In this document: positions 42,287 to 50,592 of the stretch, piece by piece
How positions within the stretch are numbered: the stretch's first letter is position 1
Layout: each line of letters starts with the position of its first letter
Source of the DNA: Streptomyces sp. BV286
Lineage (GTDB): Bacteria > Actinomycetota > Actinomycetes > Streptomycetales > Streptomycetaceae
Assembly (NCBI RefSeq): GCF_019090165.1
Contig: NZ_JAHRIB010000178.1
Location: forward strand, 124,001-188,000
Length of the DNA: 64,000 bases
Direction of reading: 5' to 3'
Notes under the pieces: generated by a model
Database searches by the model: none
What the model saw: the letters and a program-made list of their open reading frames with translations, nothing else
Told to the model about the DNA's origin: nothing
Made by a program: the position numbers and the translations under genes

Positions 42287-43294
42287 GTGTTGGACGATCT
42301 GCTCGTTGTGGGGTTCGACCTGGAGACGCAGACCGAAGTCCACATCGGCGACCGCCCTTTGGAACAGTGGCGGGCGCTCGGCTACGGGGCTCGGGAGACC
42401 GTTGTGTGCTTCTACTGCTGGCGTGGCATTGACGCCCCGGTGGGTACGAAGGTGGCGCTACTGGCCCGCGGCCGGATCGGCGGCCTGGTGCGGCCACACT
42501 TCGCGCACCCGGCTGGAACCGCACCGCCCGGCGGGCACAGCCGCGAAACTGTCTGGCACATCAACGCCAAACACCGGCTCGCCCGCTGGGCGCACACGCG
42601 GCACAACGTCACGAGGGTCCGGATGGAGCAGTGGACCGAGGACCGCGACCGCCGCGCCGACGTCTACGTCATCCTCGACGACGGCGCCCAACTGGCTCTG
42701 GAGGCACAGCGAGAGCTGATCACCGACGAGCTGTGGCAGGCCCGGCACCGAGACTACGCCGCCGCCGGCGTGCGGGACGTATGGTTCATGCGCCCAGACA
42801 CCCGCATCCCGCACGTGCTTTTCGCCGAGGGCACTCCGGCCTGGACGCTCTACCATCGCGAAGGCGAGGTCGAAGCCCGGCTCGGCCAACCCCACGCGCG
42901 CGGCTCCCAGTGGTGGACGAAGGACCTGCGCCTCTACGCACCGCACCATCCACCCTGCCCCGGCGATGAGATCGTCCGTGAACGCTTCCTGCTCGAAGAA
43001 CTCGGTTTGGACGCCACCGGCGTGAGCTTCCCGCCCACGATGCACGAGCGTCTGTCCCAACAGGCCGCCCGTGTATACCAAGAGGCAGGTGAGGCCCGGA
43101 ACCAGCACGAACAGAGGGAGCGACGACGGCGGGAGGGTGCAGCCCGACAGCCCCGCAGTCGCCCATGGGTGCCCACCCCGCTTCCGCCAGTTCGGCCGGT
43201 GCCTCGCCCAGCGAGCGGGGAACCGGTCTGCGAAGTCTGCCACCGTCCGCTCGCGGAGCCCCTGGTGCGCTATGGGCGGCACCTTCTGTGCTAG
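42287..43294 (+). CDS. CoiA-like competence-type nuclease
   Basis: A 335-residue protein that fits the CoiA family better than its neighbour. An N-terminal finger CFYCWRGIDAP (Cys41, Cys44) with RPHFAHP (His71, His74) comes first, then RETVWHINAKHRLARW (87-101). The nuclease core is RRADVYVILDD (Asp125) plus LALEAQRELI (Glu139-Ala-Gln141) and ITDELWQARHRDYAAAGV. A Glu/Arg-rich helix leads to a C-terminal CEVCHRPL...LLC finger. GTG at 42287 has AGAGGAGG five bases upstream. It follows the first CoiA-like gene on the same strand but is separated by a regulatory-looking spacer. Confidence 0.78.
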   Translation: MLDDLLVVGFDLETQTEVHIGDRPLEQWRALGYGARETVVCFYCWRGIDAPVGTKVALLARGRIGGLVRPHFAHPAGTAPPGGHSRETVWHINAKHRLARWAHTRHNVTRVRMEQWTEDRDRRADVYVILDDGAQLALEAQRELITDELWQARHRDYAAAGVRDVWFMRPDTRIPHVLFAEGTPAWTLYHREGEVEARLGQPHARGSQWWTKDLRLYAPHHPPCPGDEIVRERFLLEELGLDATGVSFPPTMHERLSQQAARVYQEAGEARNQHEQRERRRREGAARQPRSRPWVPTPLPPVRPVPRPASGEPVCEVCHRPLAEPLVRYGRHLLC

Positions 43295-43545
43295 CCCACA
43301 ACCACAGCCCCGAACCTCACTCAGCGCCTGCTTGATGAGCCACCGGGATTCCTTGTCGCAGGCCCTGCTGTGCACCGGCGACAGCGGATACAGGGATGCA
43401 TTGTGTTGGAAGCCGGCTTCGGAAATCGGCTCCCCGGTGCCTCCGCGCGACGGTCGTCTACCTTCGAGCGCACTGTGTGCCCGTTTCCTGAATGAGCGAC
43501 TCCACAGCTTGTGCCGAGCAGACCTGAGACGGTACGACGATCGCC

Positions 43546-45183
43546 ATGCACCCTTGGTCTCCGTTGAACGACCGGCAGCTCGCACTCCTCACCCGTATCG
43601 GGGACGGAACCGACCCCGTCACGTCGGGCAACCCCGAGCTCGCCGTCACGGCTCGCGCGCTCAGGGATCGGGGCTTGGTGACCATGCCCAGGAAGAAGGG
43701 GAGGTGGCAGGCGGAGATCACTGACGCGGGGCGCTTCTACCTGGAGCACGGGCATCATCCCGACCGTCCGGAGTTGGCTCCGCGTAAGCCTCGCGCGGCG
43801 GCGTCTGAAGCCGGGGTGCCGGTTGCCGCTGGTCCGTCGCAGGATGCCGATCCCCCGACCAAGACGAATCCCGCCCCGAAACGGGCTGTGAAACCTCCGC
43901 GCCCGTCGCCAGCGGCTGTCGGGCCGGCGCTCATCGCGCAGGTGCAGGAGGCCGGACGATTTCTTCGGATCCCTGACCCCAGCGCAGAGGAACGGGCTCG
44001 GTATCGCAGGGCGTTCGACGCGGCGCGGCAGTGCGCTCCGGAGGGGTACCACCTGAAGTACAGCGGGCGGGCGAAGGGGGACTTCTTCCTCGGTCTGCTC
44101 AGGGTGTCCGGCGAGGACGACACCGAGTGGAACCGAATCCGGCTGGCACGAAGCCGAGTGATCACCGATGTCGAGGACGTGCTCGCCGCCGTCACCAAGG
44201 ACCACAGCGCCTTCGAGATTTCCGAGGAAGTCCTGCCGAGGGTGCTCACACTGATCCGGCTCCTCGCCGATGAGGCACTCGCACGGTACGGCGAGATCGC
44301 GGTGTCCAAGAAGCGCAGGCAGCCGAGGCCGCTGCTCACCGTCCACGGCAGGACGTACGAGGTCGGTTTCCGTGAGCGGCAGAAGCAGGTCCGGTACGTC
44401 CCCAAGCAGCCGGGCCGACGCACGTACGACTGGCAGCGGGTCACGCCGGCCCAGAAGTTCGAGCCGTCCGGCGAACTGGAGCTGCTGGTCAGCGAGAACT
44501 CGGGGTACAGCTACAACTACGGCTGGAAGAAGGAATGGGCCGACACGGCCAAGAAGTCGTTGGAGGAGCAGATCGCCTCAATCTTCCGGGCGTTGAAGGC
44601 ACGCGCGGAGGAGCAGGAGCGGGCCCGGTTGGAACGAGAGGCCGAGCAACGGCGTCTGCGAGAGGAGCGGGAGCGCCAGGAGGCCGAGCGACGGCGGCTG
44701 GCGGCGGAGCGTGAGGAGCGCGAGCGGCGGGAGTGGGAGGCCGCGGTAAGTGCGGCTTCGGTCAAGGCGGTTCACGCGGTACGGGCCGAGCACTTTGGTA
44801 CTGCCCTTGAGCAGTGGCGGGCCGCGGGTGAGATCCGGGCGTTCTGTGCCGCGTTGGATGAAGTCGCCGCCGCGTCGGAAGATGCTCCCAAAGCTGAGCG
44901 GCTGCGTGAGTGGTCGGCTTGGGGGAACGCGGAGGCCGATCAGCTCGACCCCACAACGAACGGCAAGGGTCTGGCCGCCCGCGACTTCAACGTGGAACCG
45001 ACGAAGAAGCAACTGCGACCTTTCCTTGACGGCTGGCGGCCGGACCGGCCGGAGAAGGAGCCTCCAGCTCAGCCAACGCCTCCGAAGCCGGAACCAGACC
45101 CGTGGCGCGGCGTCATCGACGCACATCAGGATCAAGGGTGGCGATATGGACGCCAAGGTCGCGCTCAATGGTGGAGGCAATGA
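43546..45183 (+). CDS. Uncharacterised protein with N-terminal winged-helix-like region and coiled coil
   Basis: A 545-residue protein. Residues 1-75 (LNDRQLALLTRIGDG... ARALRDRGLVTMPRKKGRW... ITDAGRFYL) look like a winged helix. Residues about 125-320 form a globular part with repeated basic and aromatic motifs. Residues about 350-400 are an almost pure Glu/Arg/Ala coiled coil, and a helical C-terminal domain ends in a Trp/Arg-rich tail. I recall the N-terminus from many Streptomyces hypothetical proteins but know no function. The 3' end overlaps the convergent gene by 71 bases. Confidence 0.75.
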   Translation: MHPWSPLNDRQLALLTRIGDGTDPVTSGNPELAVTARALRDRGLVTMPRKKGRWQAEITDAGRFYLEHGHHPDRPELAPRKPRAAASEAGVPVAAGPSQDADPPTKTNPAPKRAVKPPRPSPAAVGPALIAQVQEAGRFLRIPDPSAEERARYRRAFDAARQCAPEGYHLKYSGRAKGDFFLGLLRVSGEDDTEWNRIRLARSRVITDVEDVLAAVTKDHSAFEISEEVLPRVLTLIRLLADEALARYGEIAVSKKRRQPRPLLTVHGRTYEVGFRERQKQVRYVPKQPGRRTYDWQRVTPAQKFEPSGELELLVSENSGYSYNYGWKKEWADTAKKSLEEQIASIFRALKARAEEQERARLEREAEQRRLREERERQEAERRRLAAEREERERREWEAAVSAASVKAVHAVRAEHFGTALEQWRAAGEIRAFCAALDEVAAASEDAPKAERLREWSAWGNAEADQLDPTTNGKGLAARDFNVEPTKKQLRPFLDGWRPDRPEKEPPAQPTPPKPEPDPWRGVIDAHQDQGWRYGRQGRAQWWRQ

Positions 45184-45955
45184 CGCCGTGACCTCGGTCG
45201 CGTAGGGCCTTGACCGCCTTCTCGACGAGTCCCCCGAGCCTGATGACCTCGGCGCGCAGGGCGACCAACTCGTCGTAGCGGTCGGCTTTGTCTTCGCCGC
45301 ACCAGGCCCGGACGGTTCGCAAGACAGCCGCTTCCGCGTCGAGCTTCCGGTCGTCCCGTCGGCTGTAGGAGTACCAGGAGGACTGGGCACGCTCCTGCTC
45401 GATGCCCTGCTGCTTGCGGTCCACCTCCGGAAGGATCTCGTCGGCGAGGCGGCCGGCGATCTGACGGGCGACGCGCTCGGTGACCGGCCACCCAGCCAGG
45501 CACATGCCGTGGCGGTTCTCGTACACCATGGCGTCGCCGCGGAGTTCAGCTGCGTCCATGCCGATGAGCGGTGCCGTCTCGTCAAGGCGGCTCAGCTCCA
45601 GGACCCCGGCGTCGGCCACCGTTCGGCGCAGGCGAAGCCTGTTCTTCGGACGGACGAAGCCGAGGATCATGCGGGCGGCCTCGAAATCCGTGCTGCCCCG
45701 GACGTGGCGAGAGGACTCCGCCAGCGCCAGCTCCGCCGCGTCATCCGCGCGGAACGTATCGGCATCCGCCCACGGTGCTACGAGAGAGCCGGAACTGACC
45801 CACTCCTGCAGGCCAGCGGCATCACCTTCGAGGAACCGCACGTGAACCCAGCCAGACCTACCGGAGCTGCCCACGCGTACGACCTCCACCTGGCGGACCT
45901 CGCTGCCCAGGTCCTTCGGCCTCGCGCGATACGCCCAGTGCTCGCCAATCTCCAT
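45113..45955 (-). CDS. Uncharacterised protein with a ligand-barrel-like N-terminus
   Basis: A 280-residue protein beginning MEIGEHWAYRARPKDLGSEV, with a small beta-rich start (VEVVRVGSSGRSGWVHVRFLEG) resembling Tudor/SH3-like folds, a helical middle with WCGEDKADRYDELVALRAEV, and a C-terminus predicting helix. Similar proteins occur on Streptomyces mobile elements, so it belongs to the element rather than the core. No catalytic motif is seen. It converges on, and overlaps, the previous gene by 71 bases. Confidence 0.7.
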   Translation of the reverse strand: MEIGEHWAYRARPKDLGSEVRQVEVVRVGSSGRSGWVHVRFLEGDAAGLQEWVSSGSLVAPWADADTFRADDAAELALAESSRHVRGSTDFEAARMILGFVRPKNRLRLRRTVADAGVLELSRLDETAPLIGMDAAELRGDAMVYENRHGMCLAGWPVTERVARQIAGRLADEILPEVDRKQQGIEQERAQSSWYSYSRRDDRKLDAEAAVLRTVRAWCGEDKADRYDELVALRAEVIRLGGLVEKAVKALRDRGHGVIASTIERDLGVHIATLDPDVRR

Positions 45956-46067
45956 GTGCCTATTGAGCCAGGTCTGTTGGCTCTCTCACCGGGCGTTTGC
46001 CATAACCTCCGGATAGAGGTGACCTCCACGAGGTTGACGCTGCCCCCGCAAGGTGTCGCCGGAGACG

Positions 46068-46102
46068 GCTGTGCCTCTGGTGGTGACCATCAGAGGCACA
46101 GC
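46068..46102 (-). terminator. Hairpin just past the integrase stop
   Basis: GCTGTGCCTCTG and CAGAGGCACAGC form a perfect 12-bp stem with an 11-base loop, beginning six bases beyond the integrase stop. It is likely the integrase terminator; no T run follows. Confidence 0.65.
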
Positions 46103-46107
46103 AGCAG

Positions 46108-47643
46108 TCACCGCTGGGACTCCGCAGGCTTACGTGATTCCCTGCGCGCACGTAGGAGATCGTCGAGTACGCGCACGGGTGACGTGGGGCTCATCGCCAG
46201 GCGGGTGTCGAGTGCCGCCTCCCACTGCTCGGTCAGTCCGAGCATGAGGCGCTTGCGCATTCCGGGTGTGACGTGGGCGTAGCGCGCGGAGACCGAGCCG
46301 TCGATGTGGCCCATGCGGTCGTCCATGAGGACTTTCTCGGTGCCGAGGTCCTCCATCACGGTCCGGTGGGTATGGCGGAGGCCGTGGGGTGTGAGGCCCT
46401 TGGCGATCGGGAGCCAGCAGGCGTCGGCCCGGTCGCTGGCGCCACGCCCTCGGGCTGGGACGCCGGGCCACGGCTCGCCGAGGAGCGGTACGGGGCGGGC
46501 TTCCTGCGGTGCCTTCTTCGGGTACCAGCCGGAGACCGCCGGGGTGAACAGCCAGGTGGCGAAGCCGTTTCGGCGCCAGTGGGCTGCGTGCTGCGGTACC
46601 GCGCCGCCACGCACGAATCCCAGGTCTGCGATGGCCTGTTCCACCCTGACCCGCTTGGCTTCGGTGATGCGGTCGGGGTGGTTGAGGACGTTGGACACCG
46701 TGCCGGTGGAGACTTCGGCTCGGCGTGCGACGTCGACGAGCTTTGCGCCGTGGTGGCCGCCGGTGCGGGCCGTGCCCTGGCCCCGGAAGACGTAGGTCTT
46801 GCCGTGGCACGAGCAGGGTTTCGGCTTCGTGCGGGCGACGTGGTTGGCGACCAGGGCCGACAGCCAGTCCATCACGTCGATGGTGCGGTAGCTGTCGTCC
46901 TTGGGTGGGCAGCGAACCAGCTCGCCAGTGTCGAGTTCGTACAGCTGCCATTCGACGCGGACGGCCCCGGGGCGGGCGAACTCCGTCTCCAGGCCGACGA
47001 TTTCGCCCCAGCGCATGCCGGTGTAGCCCTTGAGGACGACGGCGACGAACTCGTCGTCGCGGCCGGAGAGCAGGGCGGCTCGTTCCGCGGTCAGCAGGGT
47101 GCCGAGGGGGTCGGTTACGACCTTCTCCGGGCCTCGGTCGCGGGAGCGTCCGGCGCGCTTGCCGCGTCCGCGCCGTCGGGCGGCCGGGTTCGAGGTGATC
47201 AGGCCCTCGTCGAGCGCGTCCTCGAAGATCAGGTGGAGCGTCGAGCGCCAGGTCTTGACGCTGGAGGCCGCGTAGGCGGCCTTCTCCTTCTTCTCCCACA
47301 GGTCGACGTCCGTGCGCAGGATGCCGGCGAGTGCCTTGTCCTCGAAGTCAGGGAGGAGGTGCTCCTCGATGTGGCGCTTGTAGTTCTGCATGGTCGAGGC
47401 GGCCAGGTCCTGGGCCTCGTACCAGCGGTTCGCGTACTCGCCGAAGGTCTCCTGGCCGAGTGCCGGGTCGCGCCAGTCGCCGCGCCGGTACTTGTTCTCG
47501 GCCTCACTCGCGGCGCGCTGGGCCTCGCCCTTGGTGGCGAACCGGATCGCCTTGCCGTTGTCGTCGACCACCGTGAGGTGCCTGCCGGGCGCGGTCTTGT
47601 ACCGGCCGCGCCAGTAGTTTCCGCGCTTCTCCGCGAAACCCAA
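46108..47643 (-). CDS. int: Tyrosine integrase with inserted LacI-type helix-turn-helix
   Basis: A 511-residue site-specific recombinase. The N-terminal arm-binding/SAM-like part is residues 1-150. The catalytic residues are intact: Arg211 (GYTGMRWGE), His420 and Arg423 (HGLRHTH), His446 (MGHIDG) and Tyr455 (ARYAHVT). Unusually, residues about 301-347 (KLVDVARRAEVSTGTVSNVL and on to ADLGFV) are a complete LacI-family DNA-binding headpiece, placed in the middle of the catalytic domain. The start is ATG 47643, 48 bases after the excisionase stop, so the two are likely co-transcribed. It should integrate and excise the element at tRNA-Pro. Confidence 0.93.
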   Translation of the reverse strand: MGFAEKRGNYWRGRYKTAPGRHLTVVDDNGKAIRFATKGEAQRAASEAENKYRRGDWRDPALGQETFGEYANRWYEAQDLAASTMQNYKRHIEEHLLPDFEDKALAGILRTDVDLWEKKEKAAYAASSVKTWRSTLHLIFEDALDEGLITSNPAARRRGRGKRAGRSRDRGPEKVVTDPLGTLLTAERAALLSGRDDEFVAVVLKGYTGMRWGEIVGLETEFARPGAVRVEWQLYELDTGELVRCPPKDDSYRTIDVMDWLSALVANHVARTKPKPCSCHGKTYVFRGQGTARTGGHHGAKLVDVARRAEVSTGTVSNVLNHPDRITEAKRVRVEQAIADLGFVRGGAVPQHAAHWRRNGFATWLFTPAVSGWYPKKAPQEARPVPLLGEPWPGVPARGRGASDRADACWLPIAKGLTPHGLRHTHRTVMEDLGTEKVLMDDRMGHIDGSVSARYAHVTPGMRKRLMLGLTEQWEAALDTRLAMSPTSPVRVLDDLLRARRESRKPAESQR

Positions 47644-47691
47644 CTTCCGTCTTCCTCCCCTGCTCTCGGCTTGTGACTGGGTGCGGGCGCG

Positions 47692-48087
47692 CTACGCGAC
47701 GGTCTCGTACTGGGTGCGGCGCGGCGGTCGAGCCCGCAGACGCCCTGGCGTCGGGGCCGTAGTCGACTCAGGAGGCCGGGCGGCACGAGTTCGTGCCGAG
47801 GGAGGGCTTGTCGCTGCCCGACTCGCCGGCGCGCTGCTGACGGATCGCTTCGGGCGCTCTTCGTGGAGGCGGACGATCTCGGCGAGGTGCGCGGCGGTGA
47901 AGCGGTAGGCGCGGCCGACGCGGGTGTGCGGGATGAGTCCGCGTCGGGCCCGGTCCTTGACCCACCAGGCGGAGCAGCCGAGGGCTTCGGCGATTTCTTC
48001 GGGGCGGTAGAGACGAGGCAAGGGGGCTCCGCCCTCGGTGCCGGGAAGGCGTCTTACGAGGGCAGGGGGTATGTCGGAGTGGTGCAA
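47692..48087 (-). CDS. xis: Excisionase-like helix-turn-helix protein
   Basis: A 131-residue protein with a MerR/excisionase-type helix-turn-helix, LYRPEEIAEALGCSAWWVKD followed by RARRGLIPHTRVGRAYRFTA (about residues 26-65). The remainder is Arg/Pro/Ala-rich and low in complexity. Its position just upstream of the integrase on the same strand is standard for Xis in these elements. The start is a TTG at 48087; the ribosome binding site (AAGGA) is distant, so the start is uncertain. Confidence 0.82.
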   Translation of the reverse strand: MHHSDIPPALVRRLPGTEGGAPLPRLYRPEEIAEALGCSAWWVKDRARRGLIPHTRVGRAYRFTAAHLAEIVRLHEERPKRSVSSAPASRAATSPPSARTRAARPPESTTAPTPGRLRARPPRRTQYETVA

Positions 48088-48147
48088 GAAAGGCGGGTCC
48101 TTACTGGGTGGGGGGCGTGCTCGGTCAGCGCTGCTGAGCGGTCCTCG

Positions 48148-48405
48148 TCACGTGGCAGTCGGCCCCTGCAGCAGCACGAGAGGCGAGACCACGAGGGCTT
48201 CGGCGATCGCGACGAGGTCGTCGGCATCGCATCAGCGTTGGGCGCGTTCGATGCGGGACAGCATGGTGTTGGACATCGGATGGCCGAAAGCGGTCACGCG
48301 GTCGGCCAACTGGCGTTGCGACAGGCCGCGTTCGGTTCGGAGCATTTCGATGGTGCGGGCCGCCTGCATTCCTGCGGGTCCGACTTCCAGTGGGCGTGGG
48401 GGCAT
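48148..48405 (-). pseudogene. XRE-family regulator broken by an in-frame TGA
   Basis: The reading frame encodes MPPRPLEVGPAGMQAARTIE followed by a classical HTH_XRE (LRTERGLSQRQLADRV...SNTMLSRIERAQR) and then meets a TGA at 48232-48234. The same frame continues with CDADDLVAIAEAL..SPLVLLQGPTAT, the normal C-terminal half of such regulators, to a second TGA at 48148. A C-to-T change in a CGA or similar codon would explain it. A shortened protein with the helix-turn-helix could still be made. The gene lies just before the excisionase and may have been its repressor. Confidence 0.8.
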
Positions 48406-48426
48406 GGCTCCAATTGAAAGGTGCAT

Positions 48427-48750
48427 TCGCCGGTTTGGGTAACCGGCGATCGTGGTCTATGTTGCGCTCGCGTCGTTCGCCGAGATGTGGTTCCAGGGAG
48501 TCGGGAATGGACACGGACCAGCACGCCGATCATGGCTCTGAAGTGCGGTGTTGTGTTGTATCTTCCCCGTCGGCGGCCCGTCAACGGCTTGCCGATGTGA
48601 TGCTTCTGGCTCGGCGGTCCGGGCAACTATTTGGTCAACGGCGGATCGTGCCTTACGGTTTTCCTCCCGCCCGTCACCGAGCCCCATTTCTCGCAGCCTT
48701 TCTGCCGTGAGAGATTGCGCCGGATAGGGCTGGACTTGCGCGACTGGGGT
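48427..48750. other. Intergenic region between the broken regulator and the replication genes
   Basis: No convincing gene was found in these 320 bases. The segment is lower in GC than its surroundings and should hold divergent promoters for the regulator/integrase side and the replication side. A sequence resembling a T-arm, TCGAATCCCGCC, lies a little further on (48817) but is not a full tRNA end. Confidence 0.4.
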
Positions 48751-48849
48751 ATGGCTATGTTGACGACACCCCGGAAACGGAATCGCTTCCCGGCGCGCCT
48801 CCGCGCCAACACCCCCTCGAATCCCGCCCCGACCGACGGTGAGCCGTGA
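48751..48849 (+). CDS. Possible small basic protein before the replication initiator
   Basis: A 32-residue frame, MAMLTTPRKRNRFPARLRAN..., is basic and ends at 48849, 21 bases before the next gene. The ribosome binding site is weak. It may be real (short basic leader proteins occur at this spot in related elements) or chance. Confidence 0.3.
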   Translation: MAMLTTPRKRNRFPARLRANTPSNPAPTDGEP

Positions 48850-48870
48850 TGTCCGCGCACAGGCCACCGA

Positions 48871-49809
48871 GTGAGGACCGCCCCACACTTGGCACGAATC
48901 CGCACCATCAAGCCCGAAGCCTTCGTCTCCGAGTCCCTGGCCGTCGTCTCCCTGACCGCCGAGCGCACCTTCCTCGGCCTGCTCACCCAGGCCGACGACC
49001 AGGGCCGCCACCGCGACCACGCCGCGATCATCGCTGGGCAGTTGTGGGTGCTGCGCCCGGAGCACACCCCGTCCGATGTCGAGACGGATCTCGCCCAGCT
49101 CGCCGACGCGGGACTGATCTGCCGCTACAAGGGGCCGGATCACAAGCGGTACCTGCACGTCGTGACCTGGCACCAGCATCAGAAGATCAACCGGGCGAGC
49201 AAGAGCCGCCTCCCGAGCTGCCCGGTTCACGACGCTTCGGTCGCGTCGGCTCCTGCCGTGGGCGCCGGTGTCACGGAGTACTCGCTGCCGTCTCACGCAG
49301 CCCTCACTGAGGGCTCCGGCGAGGTCCGTGAGTCCGCGCTGAATCCGGGACTTGAGAGCGAAGTCGCAGGTCAAGAGGGCTTCACGGAGTCCTCCGCGAG
49401 GGATCAGGGAGCGCTCGGTGAGGCAGCAGTGACGTCTCACGGTCCGGATCTAGGACCTAGGACCGTGGATCTAGGAGATATCCCTTCGGGGGGCGCAAGC
49501 GCCCACGCGCCCGACACTGTCTCGGCCAAGCAGCTCCTCGGCGAGTACATCGCCGCGTGCAACCACCGCCCGCCAGATGCCTTCCTGAACCATCTCGGCA
49601 AACAGGTGCGCAAGCTGCTCGACGAGGGCATCGCCCCCGCCCACCTCCGGGCCGCCCTCGAACGCCACCGGGCCAAGGGCCTGTCCCCGGGCGTCCTGCC
49701 CAGTCTCGTCCACGAGGTCATGAACGCCGCATCCCCCGCCGCGCCCGCCGCCCACCGGGCGTGGACGAACCCCACCGACGTCGTCGCCGCCTACGGAGAT
49801 GAGCTCTGA
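48871..49809 (+). CDS. Phage/element replication initiator-like protein
   Basis: A 312-residue protein. The N-terminal domain (LARIRTIKPEAFVSESLAVV, DDQGRHRDHAAIIAGQLW, VTWHQHQKINRASKSRLP) is typical of helix-turn-helix replication initiators of Streptomyces phages and elements. A low-complexity linker leads to a C-terminal helical domain (TVSAKQLLGEYIAACNHRPP on) that in such proteins contacts the helicase loader. The GTG at 48871 was used; a TTG at 48889 would give the common MARIRTIKPE start. The next gene overlaps its stop. Confidence 0.72.
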   Translation: MRTAPHLARIRTIKPEAFVSESLAVVSLTAERTFLGLLTQADDQGRHRDHAAIIAGQLWVLRPEHTPSDVETDLAQLADAGLICRYKGPDHKRYLHVVTWHQHQKINRASKSRLPSCPVHDASVASAPAVGAGVTEYSLPSHAALTEGSGEVRESALNPGLESEVAGQEGFTESSARDQGALGEAAVTSHGPDLGPRTVDLGDIPSGGASAHAPDTVSAKQLLGEYIAACNHRPPDAFLNHLGKQVRKLLDEGIAPAHLRAALERHRAKGLSPGVLPSLVHEVMNAASPAAPAAHRAWTNPTDVVAAYGDEL

Positions 49810-50504
49810 CCGCCACCCTCACCCGCGCACCCCAGCCCGTCGGCGCGATCACCGACCGGCTCAACACGATCCTCGCCAACCGCGGCATCGACCCCACCAC
49901 CACTGCCGCCCACGACCCGGCACCCGAGACCGTCACCGCCCTGGAACTCGCCGACGCCCGCATCCCCGCCCGCTACCGCCGCGCCCTGGCCGACCACCCC
50001 CAGATCATCGTCTGGGCCGACCAGATCGCCCGCGCCGGACGCCCCGGCCCGACCGGACCCGGTATCGCCGAGGGCCCGTCGCTGCTGATCGCCGGCCCCA
50101 CCGGCACCGGCAAAACCCACCAGGCGTACGGCGCCGTCCGGGCCCTCCTCACCCGAGGCGTCCGCCTACGCTGGGAGGCCACCACCTCCGCCGACCTCCA
50201 CGCGCGGCTCCGCCCCCGCGCCGGCCACGACGGCGAACGAGAACTGCAGACGCTGGCCCGCTGCCCACTGCTGCTCCTGGACGACCTCGGCGCGGCCAAG
50301 ACAAGCGAGTGGACCGAGGAGCTCACCTACCGGCTTGTCAACCACCGGTACGAGCACATGCTCCCCACCCTCATCACCACCAACCTCCCCACCGCCGAGC
50401 TCCGCACCGCGCTCGGCGACCGCGTCGCCTCCCGCCTCGCCGAGATGACCGAGCGGGTCATCCTCACCGGCTCCGACCGACGCCGCACCGCGCCCGCTAT
50501 CTGA
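49806..50504 (+). CDS. DnaC/IstB-like ATP-binding protein, apparent CTG start
   Basis: A 232-residue AAA+ ATPase of the DnaC/IstB helicase-loader group. Walker A is LIAGPTGTGKTHQAY (about residues 98-112), Walker B CPLLLLDDLGAAKTSEW, sensor 1 TLITTNLPT, and the C-terminus has GDRVASRLAEMTERVILTG. No ATG, GTG or TTG exists in frame before the Walker A motif. A CTG at 49806 overlaps the upstream stop (CTGA) and lies seven bases after a GGAG, so translation probably starts at CTG; a sequence error is the alternative. With the previous gene it forms the replication module. Confidence 0.83.
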   Translation: MTATLTRAPQPVGAITDRLNTILANRGIDPTTTAAHDPAPETVTALELADARIPARYRRALADHPQIIVWADQIARAGRPGPTGPGIAEGPSLLIAGPTGTGKTHQAYGAVRALLTRGVRLRWEATTSADLHARLRPRAGHDGERELQTLARCPLLLLDDLGAAKTSEWTEELTYRLVNHRYEHMLPTLITTNLPTAELRTALGDRVASRLAEMTERVILTGSDRRRTAPAI

Positions 50505-50592
50505 ACGGCCCGCGGTCCCTCCCGTCCCACCACCTCGCCCGCCCGGGCTTCCGCCTGCCCTCGAACGCCCGGGTCCCTTGGAGAGCCTCTGC

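Noticed and set aside
48817..48833. TCGAATCCCGCCCCGAC, similar to the 3' end of tRNA-Pro
   Set aside because: The match is partial with a gap and no flanking tRNA stems, so it is not good evidence for a second attachment site.
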